From: Parasutterella muris
GTDB lineage: Bacteria > Pseudomonadota > Gammaproteobacteria > Burkholderiales > Burkholderiaceae_F
Direction of reading: 5' to 3'
DNA: 64,000 nucleotides
NCBI RefSeq assembly: GCF_009767915.1
Contig: NZ_WSRP01000004.1
Span: 1 to 64,000, forward strand
In this document: positions 17,152 to 25,787 of the stretch, piece after piece
How the letters are laid out: every line of letters starts with the position of its first letter
Numbering within the stretch: the stretch's first letter is position 1
Position numbers and translations under genes: made by a program
Notes under the pieces: generated by a model
What the model saw: the letters and a program-made list of their open reading frames with translations, nothing else
Told to the model about the DNA's origin: nothing
Database searches by the model: none

Positions 17152-17738
17152 TCTATGCCGGCGGCTGGGTCATGATCCCGCTGCTTCTCATCTCTGTTAT
17201 TGTGCTCGCGCTCATTATTGACCGCTCTCTGACACTGATCTGGAATCCGATGCCGGATAAGACTCAGCGCGAAAAAATCTCCGAAGCGGTTCGCTCTGGA
17301 AACAACGCTCAGGCCGCTGAAATCCTCCGCGAAACCGATTGGCTTAAATCCTACGCAAACGCGCTCCAAAGCGAAAAGAAAGCCGCTCTTTACGAAGGAT
17401 ACCTAACGGAAGCCGTCACCGATATAGCCGCGTTTTTAGAAAGGCGCTGCGCCCTTCTTGCCACATTAGGACGCGTCTCTCCGCTTCTCGGTCTGCTTGG
17501 CACGATCATCGGCATGATCCAGACTTTCGCAGTGGTCGCTCAGTCAAGAAGCGGCATCGACATGGAACTGCTCGCTGACGGAATTTGGCAGGCGCTCATC
17601 ACGACCGCGACAGGCCTCATCATCGCTATTCTCGCAATTCTCTGCTACCGAGTCTTCTTATCGATCGAAGCTGAACGCTTGGATTTCTTCAATCGACTCT
17701 CCAACACAGCGATCCTTCTTAAGGAATCACAGGACTGA
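17142..17738 (+). CDS. exbB: ExbB/MotA/TolQ-type proton channel subunit
   Basis: The 198-residue protein has three hydrophobic segments, an N-terminal one (about 5-27) and two after the cytoplasmic loop. The conserved core is GRVSPLLGLLGTIIGMIQTF followed by IWQALITTATGLIIAILAI, the family motif that lines the proton path. With ExbD it converts proton motive force to work on TonB. The ATG lies inside the end of the COG0523 frame, with AAGGAAAC as the Shine-Dalgarno. The next gene is exbD. TolQ is excluded in practice by the following TonB-like gene and the absence of tolAB-pal. Confidence 0.88.
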   Translation: MSLIYAGGWVMIPLLLISVIVLALIIDRSLTLIWNPMPDKTQREKISEAVRSGNNAQAAEILRETDWLKSYANALQSEKKAALYEGYLTEAVTDIAAFLERRCALLATLGRVSPLLGLLGTIIGMIQTFAVVAQSRSGIDMELLADGIWQALITTATGLIIAILAILCYRVFLSIEAERLDFFNRLSNTAILLKESQD

Positions 17739-17757
17739 AGACGACAAGGAGGACTCT

Positions 17758-18171
17758 ATGCTTCGAGTTAAACCGCAAGCGGACCAGGACGGTACAACAG
17801 ATCTCACCTCTTTGATCGATGTTGTCTTCATTCTATTAATTTTCTTTATTCTCGCGGCTAGCTTCGCGGTCCATTCTATTGACTTTGATTTACCGGCAGC
17901 CCGCACTTCCAAAGCGCTTTCCGGACGCGTCGTTGAAATCAGACTCAACCGGGACGGAACATTTCTCTGTGACGGCGTTCCCACGAAAAAAGAAGAACTT
18001 GATGAACGGCTCGCCTCAATTATTATGCAGTTCAAAGCCAGACCCGGTCAGATCGTTCTGATGGCTGATCCAAAAGCGCCTGCGGGCGAGATGATTTATC
18101 TTGTGGACACAGTGCGTCAGCACGGCGGAGAAAAACTGCATGTTGCCACAGCTCCGAGGGCAGAAAAATGA
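17758..18171 (+). CDS. exbD: ExbD/TolR-type subunit
   Basis: The 137-residue protein has one N-terminal membrane helix (about 21-41) preceded by the family motif TDLTSLIDVVFILLIFF. Its Asp (LIDV) is the essential proton-carrying residue of ExbD/TolR. The rest is a small periplasmic domain ending KLHVATAPRAEK. The Shine-Dalgarno AAGGAGG precedes the ATG. The stop overlaps the start of the tonB-like gene as ATGA. Confidence 0.88.
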   Translation: MLRVKPQADQDGTTDLTSLIDVVFILLIFFILAASFAVHSIDFDLPAARTSKALSGRVVEIRLNRDGTFLCDGVPTKKEELDERLASIIMQFKARPGQIVLMADPKAPAGEMIYLVDTVRQHGGEKLHVATAPRAEK

Positions 18172-18695
18172 ATGAAACGGCAAGCGACACTCTGAAGATC
18201 GGTATCGCCTGCGCGATCGCCGTACATTGTTTCGGCCTCATATTTTTTCCTTCTCCCAAATATGAGACCGAAGATGTGCCGCTGAACGTCATTGTCAAAC
18301 TGGAAACCTCTACAGCCGCTGCTTCCCCAAGCGGCGAATCCATCGGAATGGAATCACTCTCCGAAAACAATCTGACGGAAAAGAAAATTGCAGATAAGAA
18401 GCGTGAGATTTACCTACAGTACCTAGAGGACGTTTCACTCTGCATACATGCGAGACGATTTCTCATGCCGGATTCGGCAAGGCTTATCGGTATCGCACTC
18501 TACAAAATTCAGGTCGACGCCAACGGCGTATTTACACATACCTCGCTCTATAAGAGTTCCGGCTCATCTAAACTTGACGAGGCCGCGCTCTACGCGGTCA
18601 AGGCCTGCAGCGGACTCGTCAAAAGACCGCACTCCACGGGCGTAGAACCCATGAATATTTATCAGGAAGTGCGTTATCAGTACAAGCTTAAGTAA
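18168..18695 (+). CDS. tonB: Short TonB-like energy transducer
   Basis: The 175-residue protein has one N-terminal hydrophobic segment (about 10-27). A short linker lacks the long Pro/Lys-rich region of classical TonB. A C-terminal TonB domain follows (YKIQVDANGVFTHTSLYKSSGSSKLDEAALYAVKAC, then a YQEVRYQYKLK end). In classical systems TonB reaches across the periplasm to outer-membrane receptors, and the short linker here may limit reach or need another partner. No TonB-dependent receptor gene lies in the window. It is the last gene of the run and is followed by a hairpin. Confidence 0.82.
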   Translation: MNETASDTLKIGIACAIAVHCFGLIFFPSPKYETEDVPLNVIVKLETSTAAASPSGESIGMESLSENNLTEKKIADKKREIYLQYLEDVSLCIHARRFLMPDSARLIGIALYKIQVDANGVFTHTSLYKSSGSSKLDEAALYAVKACSGLVKRPHSTGVEPMNIYQEVRYQYKLK

Positions 18696-18698
18696 TAA

Positions 18699-18727
18699 AG
18701 GCAGAGCGCCTGTGCACCCTGCCTCTT
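18699..18727 (+). terminator. Terminator hairpin between converging genes
   Basis: Arms AGGCAG (18699-18704) and CTGCCT (18719-18724) are followed by CTTTAT. The hairpin sits between the plus-strand tonB end and the minus-strand gene ending at 18742, so it may serve both. Confidence 0.55.
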
Positions 18728-18741
18728 TATAGAGTTCCGAA

Positions 18742-19245
18742 TTAGAACTTCGGGAATACGCCTTGTTCTTTCGGCGTCAATGTCTTTAAAACCTCAAGCG
18801 CTTCGGACTGCTTCGGTCCCATGATCGTGATATTGGATAGACGCTTTCCGTTTCCTGCGACATAGGCTGTGCTCTTCATACGAGCATTGCGGGTGGTGTA
18901 AGCCATTTGGTAGGCATCCTGACCAGGAAGCTGGATCGGATTCATCGTGAATCTCATTCCTTGTTTTTTCAAATTGTCTGCCATTACCTGAATCGCTTCT
19001 TTAGGCTTCATGTCGGATTTCATGATATTGAAGAGAATTCCGACGCCGGCTTTTTTACTTGCGAGCAGATAAGTTTCGACACCGGGCTGAGCCATATTGG
19101 CGGGAAGCTTCTGACTTGCCCAATCGCCGCTGAGCTCAACCGTGAAAGAAGGAGTGGTCAGCTGAGCGGCAAATGCGGCGGGCATATACAAAGAAGCAGC
19201 GACAGCGGCTGCTCCGATGGCTTGGATTAATTTTCTCCTGAGCAT
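18742..19245 (-). CDS. Exported protein of unknown function
   Basis: The 167-residue protein has a signal peptide (about 1-26, ending AFA before AQL). The mature part is a compact alpha/beta domain with VELSGDWASQKLP near its start and a GKRLSNITIMG strand late. The overall pattern recalls PsbP/DUF1795-type periplasmic domains, but I cannot confirm that. It is a single gene between the converging tonB end and the ccm operon terminator, with its own Shine-Dalgarno (AGAGAAG). Confidence 0.72.
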   Translation of the reverse strand: MLRRKLIQAIGAAAVAASLYMPAAFAAQLTTPSFTVELSGDWASQKLPANMAQPGVETYLLASKKAGVGILFNIMKSDMKPKEAIQVMADNLKKQGMRFTMNPIQLPGQDAYQMAYTTRNARMKSTAYVAGNGKRLSNITIMGPKQSEALEVLKTLTPKEQGVFPKF

Positions 19246-19278
19246 TTTTCTTCTCTTTGCAAAAAATAAGAATATTAA

Positions 19279-19312
19279 AACCGGGAGAGCTTTTAGTAAA
19301 GCTGTCCCGGTT
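19279..19312 (-). terminator. Terminator of the ccm operon
   Basis: Long near-perfect stem AACCGGGA-G-AGCTTT (19279-19293) pairing with AAAGCT-G-TCCCGGTT (19298-19312), with loop TAGT. Read on the minus strand it ends in a TTTTAAT tail. It lies 20 bp after the ccmI stop. Confidence 0.85.
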
Positions 19313-19331
19313 CTTTAATTGCCTGTTTTTA

Positions 19332-20714
19332 TTAACGGGCTAAGATGGAGTCGAGTGTGATCTTGACGTCCTCATCGCCGACTTTGATCGGCTGACCGCT
19401 GCTGCCTTCAAAGTTTCCGTTCGCAGGCATTGTCTGATTCGCTTTGCCTAAACGTGCGGTCACCATAACAGTTTCATGCTGATCGAGCGTACCGCCGCCC
19501 ATGTCCATCGGCGGGACCATTGTATTGTCCAGCGTGAAGTGAACCGGGAAGCTCAGAACTTTGATCTTCAGCTGAGCGATCGGCATTCTGCCGCCGCTTG
19601 CGGGACGGGCTGTCACGTACAGGGTGTCCAGATCGCCCATCTTTTCATGCAGCGCTTCAGAAATTTCAACCACGCCGGAAATGTGATGTGTCGGTTTAGC
19701 CGCATCCTGCTTTTCGGGAACCGGGCTCTGACTCAGCGGTGCCGCTCCGCTCTTGGTCATCTGGCTCATCAGAGGAATGTGGTTTTCCATGTCTTCAGAA
19801 GCTGCGCCGAGACCCAGTGTGTTTTTAACCGGTCCGACAATATTGCCCAGATGGCGCGCTTCCTGAATGCTTGCGATCACACCGTCGCGACGTCCATCAT
19901 TGGACGGCATGTTGTTCAGCAGGAACTCCCAATACATTACGGCTTTTCTGTAGTCGCCGTGGTTGAAGTAATCGGAACCGGCCATCATCAGAGCTTTCCA
20001 ATTGGTCGGATCCTTCTTAAGGACCGCGTTGATCAGCTCCCAGGGACGGCCGCTCAGATCCTGACCCTGAACCATAGCGATCGCGTCTGCAAGGTCAGTC
20101 ATCACGACAGGGTTTCCGGGAGCGATCTGATTGGCGCGCTCAAACGCACTGGCAGCCTCTCCGTAGTTCTTCATCGTGAGCATGCTGCGGCCGAGCATCA
20201 TCCAGCCGTTGAGATCACCGGGATTTTCTCTGAGATGCGCCTTCAGTTTCTCAAGCGCAGAATTCATGTCATGCATTTCACCGGGCTGACGAATCATCTG
20301 ACCGGTGGTGTAGTCCGCGACTCCTTCGTTGCGGCCTCCGTCAAGACGGAAATCGCCGATATGCTGCGTAGCCGCCCAGAGACTTGCGGCAAAAAGCGGA
20401 ATCAAAAGGAAGAGTCCAATCGCCGTATATGTGCCGATCTTGGAATTTCCACTCTCAGCGAGCTGTTCCGGAACCGACTCTTCCAAAACACGACGCTCAA
20501 GCTCGGAGCGGCTCTCATCAAATTCATGCTGAGAAATCGCGCCGCGCGCTCTCTCATCTTCAAGCTCTTTGAACTGATCGCGATAGATGGACAGATTAAC
20601 CTGCGGCAGCTCATCGGCATCCTTGTTCCGCTTGTTGTTCACAATCAGCGGAATCGCAATAATCAAAAGAAGGACCAGAGTCATACCGGCCGCAGAAAGA
20701 ATAAAGGTCAGCAT
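19332..20714 (-). CDS. ccmI: Cytochrome c biogenesis protein CcmI
   Basis: The 460-residue protein has the CcmI layout: an N-terminal helix (about 5-24), the short cytoplasmic segment (LSIYRDQFKELEDERARGAIS, then ELERRVLEES), a second helix (about 94-110), a TPR domain (WMMLGRSMLTMKNYGEAASAF, KALMMAGSDYFNHGDYRKAVMYWEF) and a C-terminal beta-sandwich region (about 345-460). CcmI chaperones apocytochrome c to the CcmF/CcmH heme lyase in the periplasm. Its ATG overlaps the ccmH stop by one base (TAATG). It is the last gene of the ccm operon. Confidence 0.9.
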   Translation of the reverse strand: MLTFILSAAGMTLVLLLIIAIPLIVNNKRNKDADELPQVNLSIYRDQFKELEDERARGAISQHEFDESRSELERRVLEESVPEQLAESGNSKIGTYTAIGLFLLIPLFAASLWAATQHIGDFRLDGGRNEGVADYTTGQMIRQPGEMHDMNSALEKLKAHLRENPGDLNGWMMLGRSMLTMKNYGEAASAFERANQIAPGNPVVMTDLADAIAMVQGQDLSGRPWELINAVLKKDPTNWKALMMAGSDYFNHGDYRKAVMYWEFLLNNMPSNDGRRDGVIASIQEARHLGNIVGPVKNTLGLGAASEDMENHIPLMSQMTKSGAAPLSQSPVPEKQDAAKPTHHISGVVEISEALHEKMGDLDTLYVTARPASGGRMPIAQLKIKVLSFPVHFTLDNTMVPPMDMGGGTLDQHETVMVTARLGKANQTMPANGNFEGSSGQPIKVGDEDVKITLDSILAR

Positions 20715-21211
20715 TAATGGTCTCCTTTTTGATTGATTTGACCTTTAAGCAAGGCCTCTGCCCGCTTGCGCTGCTCTTCAGTCAGCGGAACTGCTTTCTG
20801 TTTTTTGCGCTTTGCCAAAGTCCAGAATAATGCGGCAAGCGCCAGAACAAAGAAAAGCGCCGGTCCGACCCACAGAAGCAGAGTGCTGAGCTTAAAGGGC
20901 GGGTTGTAAAGAACGAAATCTCCGTATCGATCAACCATGAAGTCAATAATCTGCTGATTGCTTTTGCCTTCAGCAATTTGTTTGACGACTTGTTTCTTTA
21001 AATCCATAGCCAGTTCAGCGTTGCTGTCCGCAATAGACTGGTTCTGACAGACCAGACAGCGCAGCTGCGAGGAGATTTCCGCAACACGCTTATTGGCGAC
21101 CGGATCCAAAATTGTCGGTTTGACATCAGGAGCGGGCGTGCTCTGCTGGGCAAAGACGCAGGAAGCTGCGCTCACGACCAGCATCAGGGCAAGTAAAAAC
21201 TTTCTAATCAT
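20714..21211 (-). CDS. ccmH: Cytochrome c biogenesis protein CcmH
   Basis: The 165-residue protein has a signal peptide (about 1-21, VFA before QQS) and the defining motif RCLVCQNQSIADS, whose two cysteines reduce apocytochrome c thiols. A C-terminal membrane helix (about 108-130) anchors it. It works with CcmG and CcmF in thiol handling and heme ligation. The start overlaps the ccmG stop. Confidence 0.93.
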   Translation of the reverse strand: MIRKFLLALMLVVSAASCVFAQQSTPAPDVKPTILDPVANKRVAEISSQLRCLVCQNQSIADSNAELAMDLKKQVVKQIAEGKSNQQIIDFMVDRYGDFVLYNPPFKLSTLLLWVGPALFFVLALAALFWTLAKRKKQKAVPLTEEQRKRAEALLKGQINQKGDH

Positions 21212-21744
21212 TCTGCTTTAAGCTCCTTGATGAGAGGATGAATGGTCTTATCCCAGGCTTGCTGAGTGATCGGACCGATCTGTTTGTAGCGAATCACGCC
21301 TTTCTTATCGATCACGAAAGTCTCAGGCACGCCGTACACGCCGAACTCAATGCCGACTTCGCCGGTCGGATCCTTAATAGAAAAGTCATAGGGATCTCCG
21401 CCCTGACGAAGGAATCTCAAACCGTCAGCATCTTTGTCTTTGTAATCCAGACCAATGATCGGCACGATCTTCTGTCCGTCTTTTCCGATTTTGACCATGA
21501 TGGGATGTTCCTGACGGCAGGATCCGCACCAGGAGGACCAAACGTTCATAAGCCAAACCTTGCCCAGCATGTCCTGCTTGGTGACCTTCTTAGAAGGATC
21601 GTCCAATCTCGGCAGAGAAAATTCAGGTGCGGGTTTGCCGATCAGCGGAGAGGGAACTTCTCTCGGATCATGCTGAAGACCGACCATAAGGAAGCCGGCA
21701 AGCGCCAGAAAAATAACCAGCGGAATAATGTATTTCATTTTCAT
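21208..21744 (-). CDS. ccmG: Thiol-disulfide reductase CcmG (DsbE)
   Basis: The 178-residue membrane-anchored thioredoxin-fold protein has an N-terminal helix (about 6-22), the active site NVWSSWCGSCRQEHP and the cis-Pro region YGVPETFVID. It keeps the CxxCH cysteines of apocytochromes reduced. The active-site pair is CGSC, where many CcmG proteins have CPTC. Overlaps ccmH by four bases. Confidence 0.92.
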   Translation of the reverse strand: MKMKYIIPLVIFLALAGFLMVGLQHDPREVPSPLIGKPAPEFSLPRLDDPSKKVTKQDMLGKVWLMNVWSSWCGSCRQEHPIMVKIGKDGQKIVPIIGLDYKDKDADGLRFLRQGGDPYDFSIKDPTGEVGIEFGVYGVPETFVIDKKGVIRYKQIGPITQQAWDKTIHPLIKELKAE

Positions 21745-21759
21745 AATTCAATCCTGCCT

Positions 21760-23709
21760 TTATGCCTGTTTGGCGCGTCGCGAACGTGCGCGGTAACGTC
21801 TGTCCAAGATTGCGATCAGCGCGCCGAGCGACATAATCAGACAGCCCCACCAAATCCATGTGACGAAAGGTTTGTCATACACACGAACAACCCAAGCGCC
21901 TTCGGCGGTTTGTGCGCCCATGGAAACGTAAAGATCACCGGTAATGCTTGAGGAGATTGCCGCTTCAGTCATCGGCATTTCGCTCGAGAAATATTTGCGT
22001 TTCTGAGGACTCAGCTGCGCAACTTCTTTGTCGTTCTTGTAAACCGTAAACTGTCCTTCGTCAGCGAGGAAGTTAGGTCCGCGAATGCCGGTCTTGACGT
22101 CATTAAATTTGAAGACGTATTCGCCAACAGAAACATCGTGCCCCGGTGTCATCGTAACATCACGCTCCAGCGCGTAGGTCATGACCATTGCGGCACCGAC
22201 AATGAAGACGCCGACGCCTAAATGAGCGATCGACATGCCCCACCAGGCGCGGGAAAGCTTAAACAGTTTGCCGAAGAAGTTTCCTTTGAAATTGCGAATA
22301 CCCTCTCTCAGGCTTTCAATAAAGGTGAAGAGAACCCAGAAAGCGAGTGAGAGACCGATAAATGTCCAGGTGTGCCAGCCCAGAGCAAGAGGAATCGCCG
22401 CGCCGCAGACCAATGCTGCGATAAAGCACCATGCCACGCGTTTGACCAGATCTGTCACATTGGCGTCTTTCCAGCGTACCAGCGGTCCAACACCCATCAG
22501 CAAAATGACGGGGATCATGATCGGTCCGAAAACGGAATCAAAGTACGGAGGTCCGACAGAAATCTTGCCTGCGTTCAGCGCGTCGATGAATAACGGATAA
22601 AGCGTGCCGAGAAGAACAGCGGCCATCGCAACAACCAGAAGCACGTTGTTCACGAGCAGCATCGCTTCGCGTGAAAAGAGTTCAAAGGAACCGCCGGTGC
22701 CGACCTTCGGCGCTCTCCAAGCGAAAAGAAGAAGAGATCCGCCAATGACAAGAACAAGCAGTGCAAGAATAAAGAGACCGCGCTGCGGATCGGTTGCGAA
22801 AGCGTGCACGGATGTCAGCACACCGGAACGAACCAGGAAAGTTCCAAGCAGCGAAAGCGAGAATGTGATCAGCGCAAGCAGCACTGTCCAAATTTTGAAA
22901 CTTCCGCGCTTTTCGGTAACCGCTAAAGAGTGAAGCAGAGCCGTCGCCGTCAGCCAAGGCATGAAAGAAGCGTTTTCAACCGGATCCCAGAACCACCATC
23001 CGCCCCAGCCGAGCTCGTAGTAAGCCCACCAGGAACCCAGGGCGATGCCGAGCGTCAGGAAAATCCAGGCGACGCTTGTCCAGGGACGCGTCCATCTTGC
23101 CCAAGCCGCGTCAAGTCTGCCGCCTAAAAGCGCTGCGACCGCGAAGGCAAAAGGAACAACCATACCGACATAACCCATATAAAGCAGCGGCGGATGGAAT
23201 ACCATACCCGGGTCCTGCAGCAGAGGATTCAGGTCGCGGCCTTCATGGGCGGCCGGGAAAAGACGAATAAACGGATCACTCGTCAAAAGCATAAAGAGTG
23301 TCAGACCAACAGATATGAGACCCATAACGCCGATGACGCGAGCCATGACTTCGTCAGGGAGACGACGCGAGAAGAGCGCGATCGCCAAGCCCCAAAGCGC
23401 AAGAAGAAGCGTCCATAAAAGGATTGAACCTTCGTGAGAGCCCCATGTCGCCGACAGCCGATAGAACCACGGCAGCATGCTGTTGGAATTGTTTGCGACG
23501 TTCATCACGGAAAAGTCGCTCACATAAAAACTCCAGCCAAGGCACAGGAAAGCGATCAGACAGAATAAAGCGTTGGCAAAAACCGCCGGGCGCGCAACAT
23601 TAATCCAGCTTCTAACGCCGAACGCTGTGCCGGCAAGCGGCAGAATTCCCTGAATCATCGCGGCGATCAGCGCCAAAATCAGGGAAAAGTGTCCTAACTC
23701 CGGAATCAT
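21760..23709 (-). CDS. ccmF: Heme lyase subunit CcmF
   Basis: The 649-residue polytopic protein has about 14-15 membrane helices. The WWD heme-handling domain GWGGWWFWDPVENASFMPW (about 240-258) and the conserved histidines around it are clear, as is the N-terminal GHFSLILAL. CcmF transfers heme from CcmE to apocytochrome c with CcmH and CcmI. It is the only CcmF-type lyase in the window, so it would also have to serve the CxxCK site of the octaheme reductase unless a NrfE-like copy exists elsewhere. Confidence 0.95.
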   Translation of the reverse strand: MIPELGHFSLILALIAAMIQGILPLAGTAFGVRSWINVARPAVFANALFCLIAFLCLGWSFYVSDFSVMNVANNSNSMLPWFYRLSATWGSHEGSILLWTLLLALWGLAIALFSRRLPDEVMARVIGVMGLISVGLTLFMLLTSDPFIRLFPAAHEGRDLNPLLQDPGMVFHPPLLYMGYVGMVVPFAFAVAALLGGRLDAAWARWTRPWTSVAWIFLTLGIALGSWWAYYELGWGGWWFWDPVENASFMPWLTATALLHSLAVTEKRGSFKIWTVLLALITFSLSLLGTFLVRSGVLTSVHAFATDPQRGLFILALLVLVIGGSLLLFAWRAPKVGTGGSFELFSREAMLLVNNVLLVVAMAAVLLGTLYPLFIDALNAGKISVGPPYFDSVFGPIMIPVILLMGVGPLVRWKDANVTDLVKRVAWCFIAALVCGAAIPLALGWHTWTFIGLSLAFWVLFTFIESLREGIRNFKGNFFGKLFKLSRAWWGMSIAHLGVGVFIVGAAMVMTYALERDVTMTPGHDVSVGEYVFKFNDVKTGIRGPNFLADEGQFTVYKNDKEVAQLSPQKRKYFSSEMPMTEAAISSSITGDLYVSMGAQTAEGAWVVRVYDKPFVTWIWWGCLIMSLGALIAILDRRYRARSRRAKQA

Positions 23710-23712
23710 TTA

Positions 23713-24171
23713 TTAGAGCTCCTTTTTTGCATTCTTGGCATGAGCTTTCTCATGCGCCTCTTTCACGGCTTTTTCAGCTTCCGGAGGCATATAGTTCTCG
23801 TCATGCTTGGCAAGCACCTGATCGGCAACAAAAGTACCATTCATCAGCTTGCCCTGCGCAACCACGCCTTTTCCTTCCTTAAACAGATCCGGCAGGCTGC
23901 CTTTGTAGGTCACAGGAACGCTGTGCGCGGTGTCGGTCACTTCAAAACGTACGGTCACGCCGTCCTGCTGTCGAACCACCGAGCCCTCCTGAACAAAGCC
24001 GCCGATACGAAAAGCTCTGCCCTCGGGCGCCTCATGCGCCGCAACCTGCGACGGCGAGAAGAAGAACACAAGGTTTTCCTCAAACGCGTTCATAACCAAT
24101 GCGACAGCAGCGCCGCAGATAACGACGCCTCCCGCGACCAAACTCAGACGTTTCTTCTGGCTCGAGTTCAT
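23713..24171 (-). CDS. ccmE: Periplasmic heme chaperone CcmE
   Basis: The 152-residue protein has an N-terminal signal anchor (about 8-29), an OB-fold domain ([22 protein letters not shown]) and the heme-binding motif [13 protein letters not shown], whose His binds heme covalently. It carries heme from CcmC to CcmF. A Lys/Ala-rich tail follows. The start overlaps the ccmD stop by four bases. Confidence 0.94.
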   Translation of the reverse strand: MNSSQKKRLSLVAGGVVICGAAVALVMNAFEENLVFFFSPSQVAAHEAPEGRAFRIGGFVQEGSVVRQQDGVTVRFEVTDTAHSVPVTYKGSLPDLFKEGKGVVAQGKLMNGTFVADQVLAKHDENYMPPEAEKAVKEAHEKAHAKNAKKEL

Positions 24172-24356
24172 AGATCTTCCTCCGACTGATGCGCTCTGGC
24201 TTCCATCAGCAGCTCTCTGGCTGCTTTCTGGCGGCGCCTGACTAAACCGACAATTTCACAGATAAAACAAAATAAAACCATGCCGTAGCTACCCCAGACA
24301 TACTGTCCGTAACCTCCCATGGAGATAAAGGCTGAAATGCTTTCCCACTGTCCCAT
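24168..24356 (-). CDS. ccmD: Small heme-export protein CcmD
   Basis: The 62-residue protein has one membrane helix (about 19-40) preceded by [14 protein letters not shown], close to the family's FxxMGGYxxYVW motif. The charged tail is typical. CcmD releases holo-CcmE from CcmABC. It is overlapped on both sides by ccmC and ccmE. Confidence 0.9.
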   Translation of the reverse strand: MGQWESISAFISMGGYGQYVWGSYGMVLFCFICEIVGLVRRRQKAARELLMEARAHQSEEDL

Positions 24357-25093
24357 CAGAGTTCTCCTTTAATTGCGAGTTCCTGAGCCCATGGCTGGTT
24401 TTTATCCCGCTCCAAAATAATCGAGCGAAGACGGGCAAAGGTAACAGCGAATGTATAAAGCCAGAATCCTGCGACCATCAGCAAAAGTGCGGTAAGCATC
24501 ATGGGATGAATCGAGGAGCCTGAAGAGGTGATCGACGCGCCCTGATGCAGCGTGTTCCACCACTGAACGGAAAAATAAACGATCGGTACGTTGATCACGC
24601 CGACGACGCCGATGACCGCGCAGGCCTTATCGGCACGGCGCCAATCGGGAATTGCGTTCTGCAGAGCAATGTAGCCGAGATAGAAAAAGAAGAGGATCAG
24701 AGCGCTTGTGAGACGCGCGTCCCAAACCCAGTAGGCGCCCCATGTGGGACGGCCCCAAAGAGAACCTGTCCAGAGCGAAAGGAATGCCATCAGGCAGCCG
24801 GTCGGCGCTAAAGCCGCAGCAATCATCGGCCAAAGACGGTTCTGGGTAATCAGACCCAGCGCGCAGTACACCGCCATGACGACATAAAGCAGCATCGCCA
24901 TCCAGGCGCACGCAACATGAATGTAAAGAATTCGGTACGAGTTGCCTTGTGTGGCATCCACCGGCGCAATAATGAAGCCGACGGTCAGCGCGGCCAGAAT
25001 CACCATCAGCGCCAAAATAAAACACGGTTTCACCATTTTTCCGGCAAACGCGTACATGCGCTCGGTTGTGAAAAGTGATAAGGGTTTAGTCAT
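24356..25093 (-). CDS. ccmC: Heme handling protein CcmC
   Basis: The 245-residue protein has six membrane helices and the WWD motif WGRPTWGAYWVWDARLTS (about 127-144). Flanking conserved histidines lie in YIHVACAW and TLHQGAS. It loads heme onto CcmE. The gene is followed immediately by ccmD, overlapping by one base. Confidence 0.94.
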   Translation of the reverse strand: MTKPLSLFTTERMYAFAGKMVKPCFILALMVILAALTVGFIIAPVDATQGNSYRILYIHVACAWMAMLLYVVMAVYCALGLITQNRLWPMIAAALAPTGCLMAFLSLWTGSLWGRPTWGAYWVWDARLTSALILFFFYLGYIALQNAIPDWRRADKACAVIGVVGVINVPIVYFSVQWWNTLHQGASITSSGSSIHPMMLTALLLMVAGFWLYTFAVTFARLRSIILERDKNQPWAQELAIKGEL

Positions 25094-25112
25094 CTCAATA
25101 CACTCTAAATTA

Positions 25113-25787
25113 TCAATCTGATGCGATCCTCAGGGCTGCCGCAGTCGCAATCGGCATGACCACAAGCGAAAACAGCGTCAGCGCGCCGACGATAAGGAAA
25201 TAAGCGGTCGCGGAAATTCCGACCGAGACTGCTTCAGCGGCACCCGCGCCGAAAATAAGAACCGGAACATAAAGCGGCAGAACCAGAAGAGATGTCAGAA
25301 CACTGCCGCCTCTCAGGCCCAGCGTAAGCGCCGCGCCCACACTTCCGACCAAACTCAGAACCGGAGTTCCGATGAAAAGCGCGCTCATAAGTACCAAAGC
25401 CACGTCCGTTTCCAAGTCAAACATCAGTGCCAACAGACCGGAAATGACAGTCAGCGGGATACCGGTCGTCAGCCAGTGTGCGAAAACTTTGGCAATCACA
25501 ATAATGGTCAGGGGTTCTCCCGAAAGCAGCATCTGCTCGAGCGTTCCGTCCGCATAGTCATTATTAAAGAGGCGCGGAAGAGACAGAAGCGCAGCCAAAA
25601 GAGCGGCGACCCAAACAACGCCGGGCGCGATCATGCGAAGCAGCTGCTGATCCGGACCGATGCCAAGCGGCACCAGCGTGACCACAACAATGAAAAAGAA
25701 AATCGTGTTCAGTACGTCCGACTTAAGTCGAAGTGCAAGTTTCAGGTCGCGTCGGACAATGGCGATAAATAACCTCAGCATGATCAA
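25113..25787 (-). CDS. ccmB: ABC-type heme/cytochrome maturation permease CcmB
   Basis: The 224-residue protein has six membrane segments. Family stretches are RRDLKLALRLKSDVLN, APGVVWVAALLAALLSLPRLF and GTLEQMLLSGEP. With CcmA it forms the ABC module that frees holo-CcmE from CcmC/CcmD. It overlaps ccmA by four bases. Confidence 0.92.
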   Translation of the reverse strand: MIMLRLFIAIVRRDLKLALRLKSDVLNTIFFFIVVVTLVPLGIGPDQQLLRMIAPGVVWVAALLAALLSLPRLFNNDYADGTLEQMLLSGEPLTIIVIAKVFAHWLTTGIPLTVISGLLALMFDLETDVALVLMSALFIGTPVLSLVGSVGAALTLGLRGGSVLTSLLVLPLYVPVLIFGAGAAEAVSVGISATAYFLIVGALTLFSLVVMPIATAAALRIASD

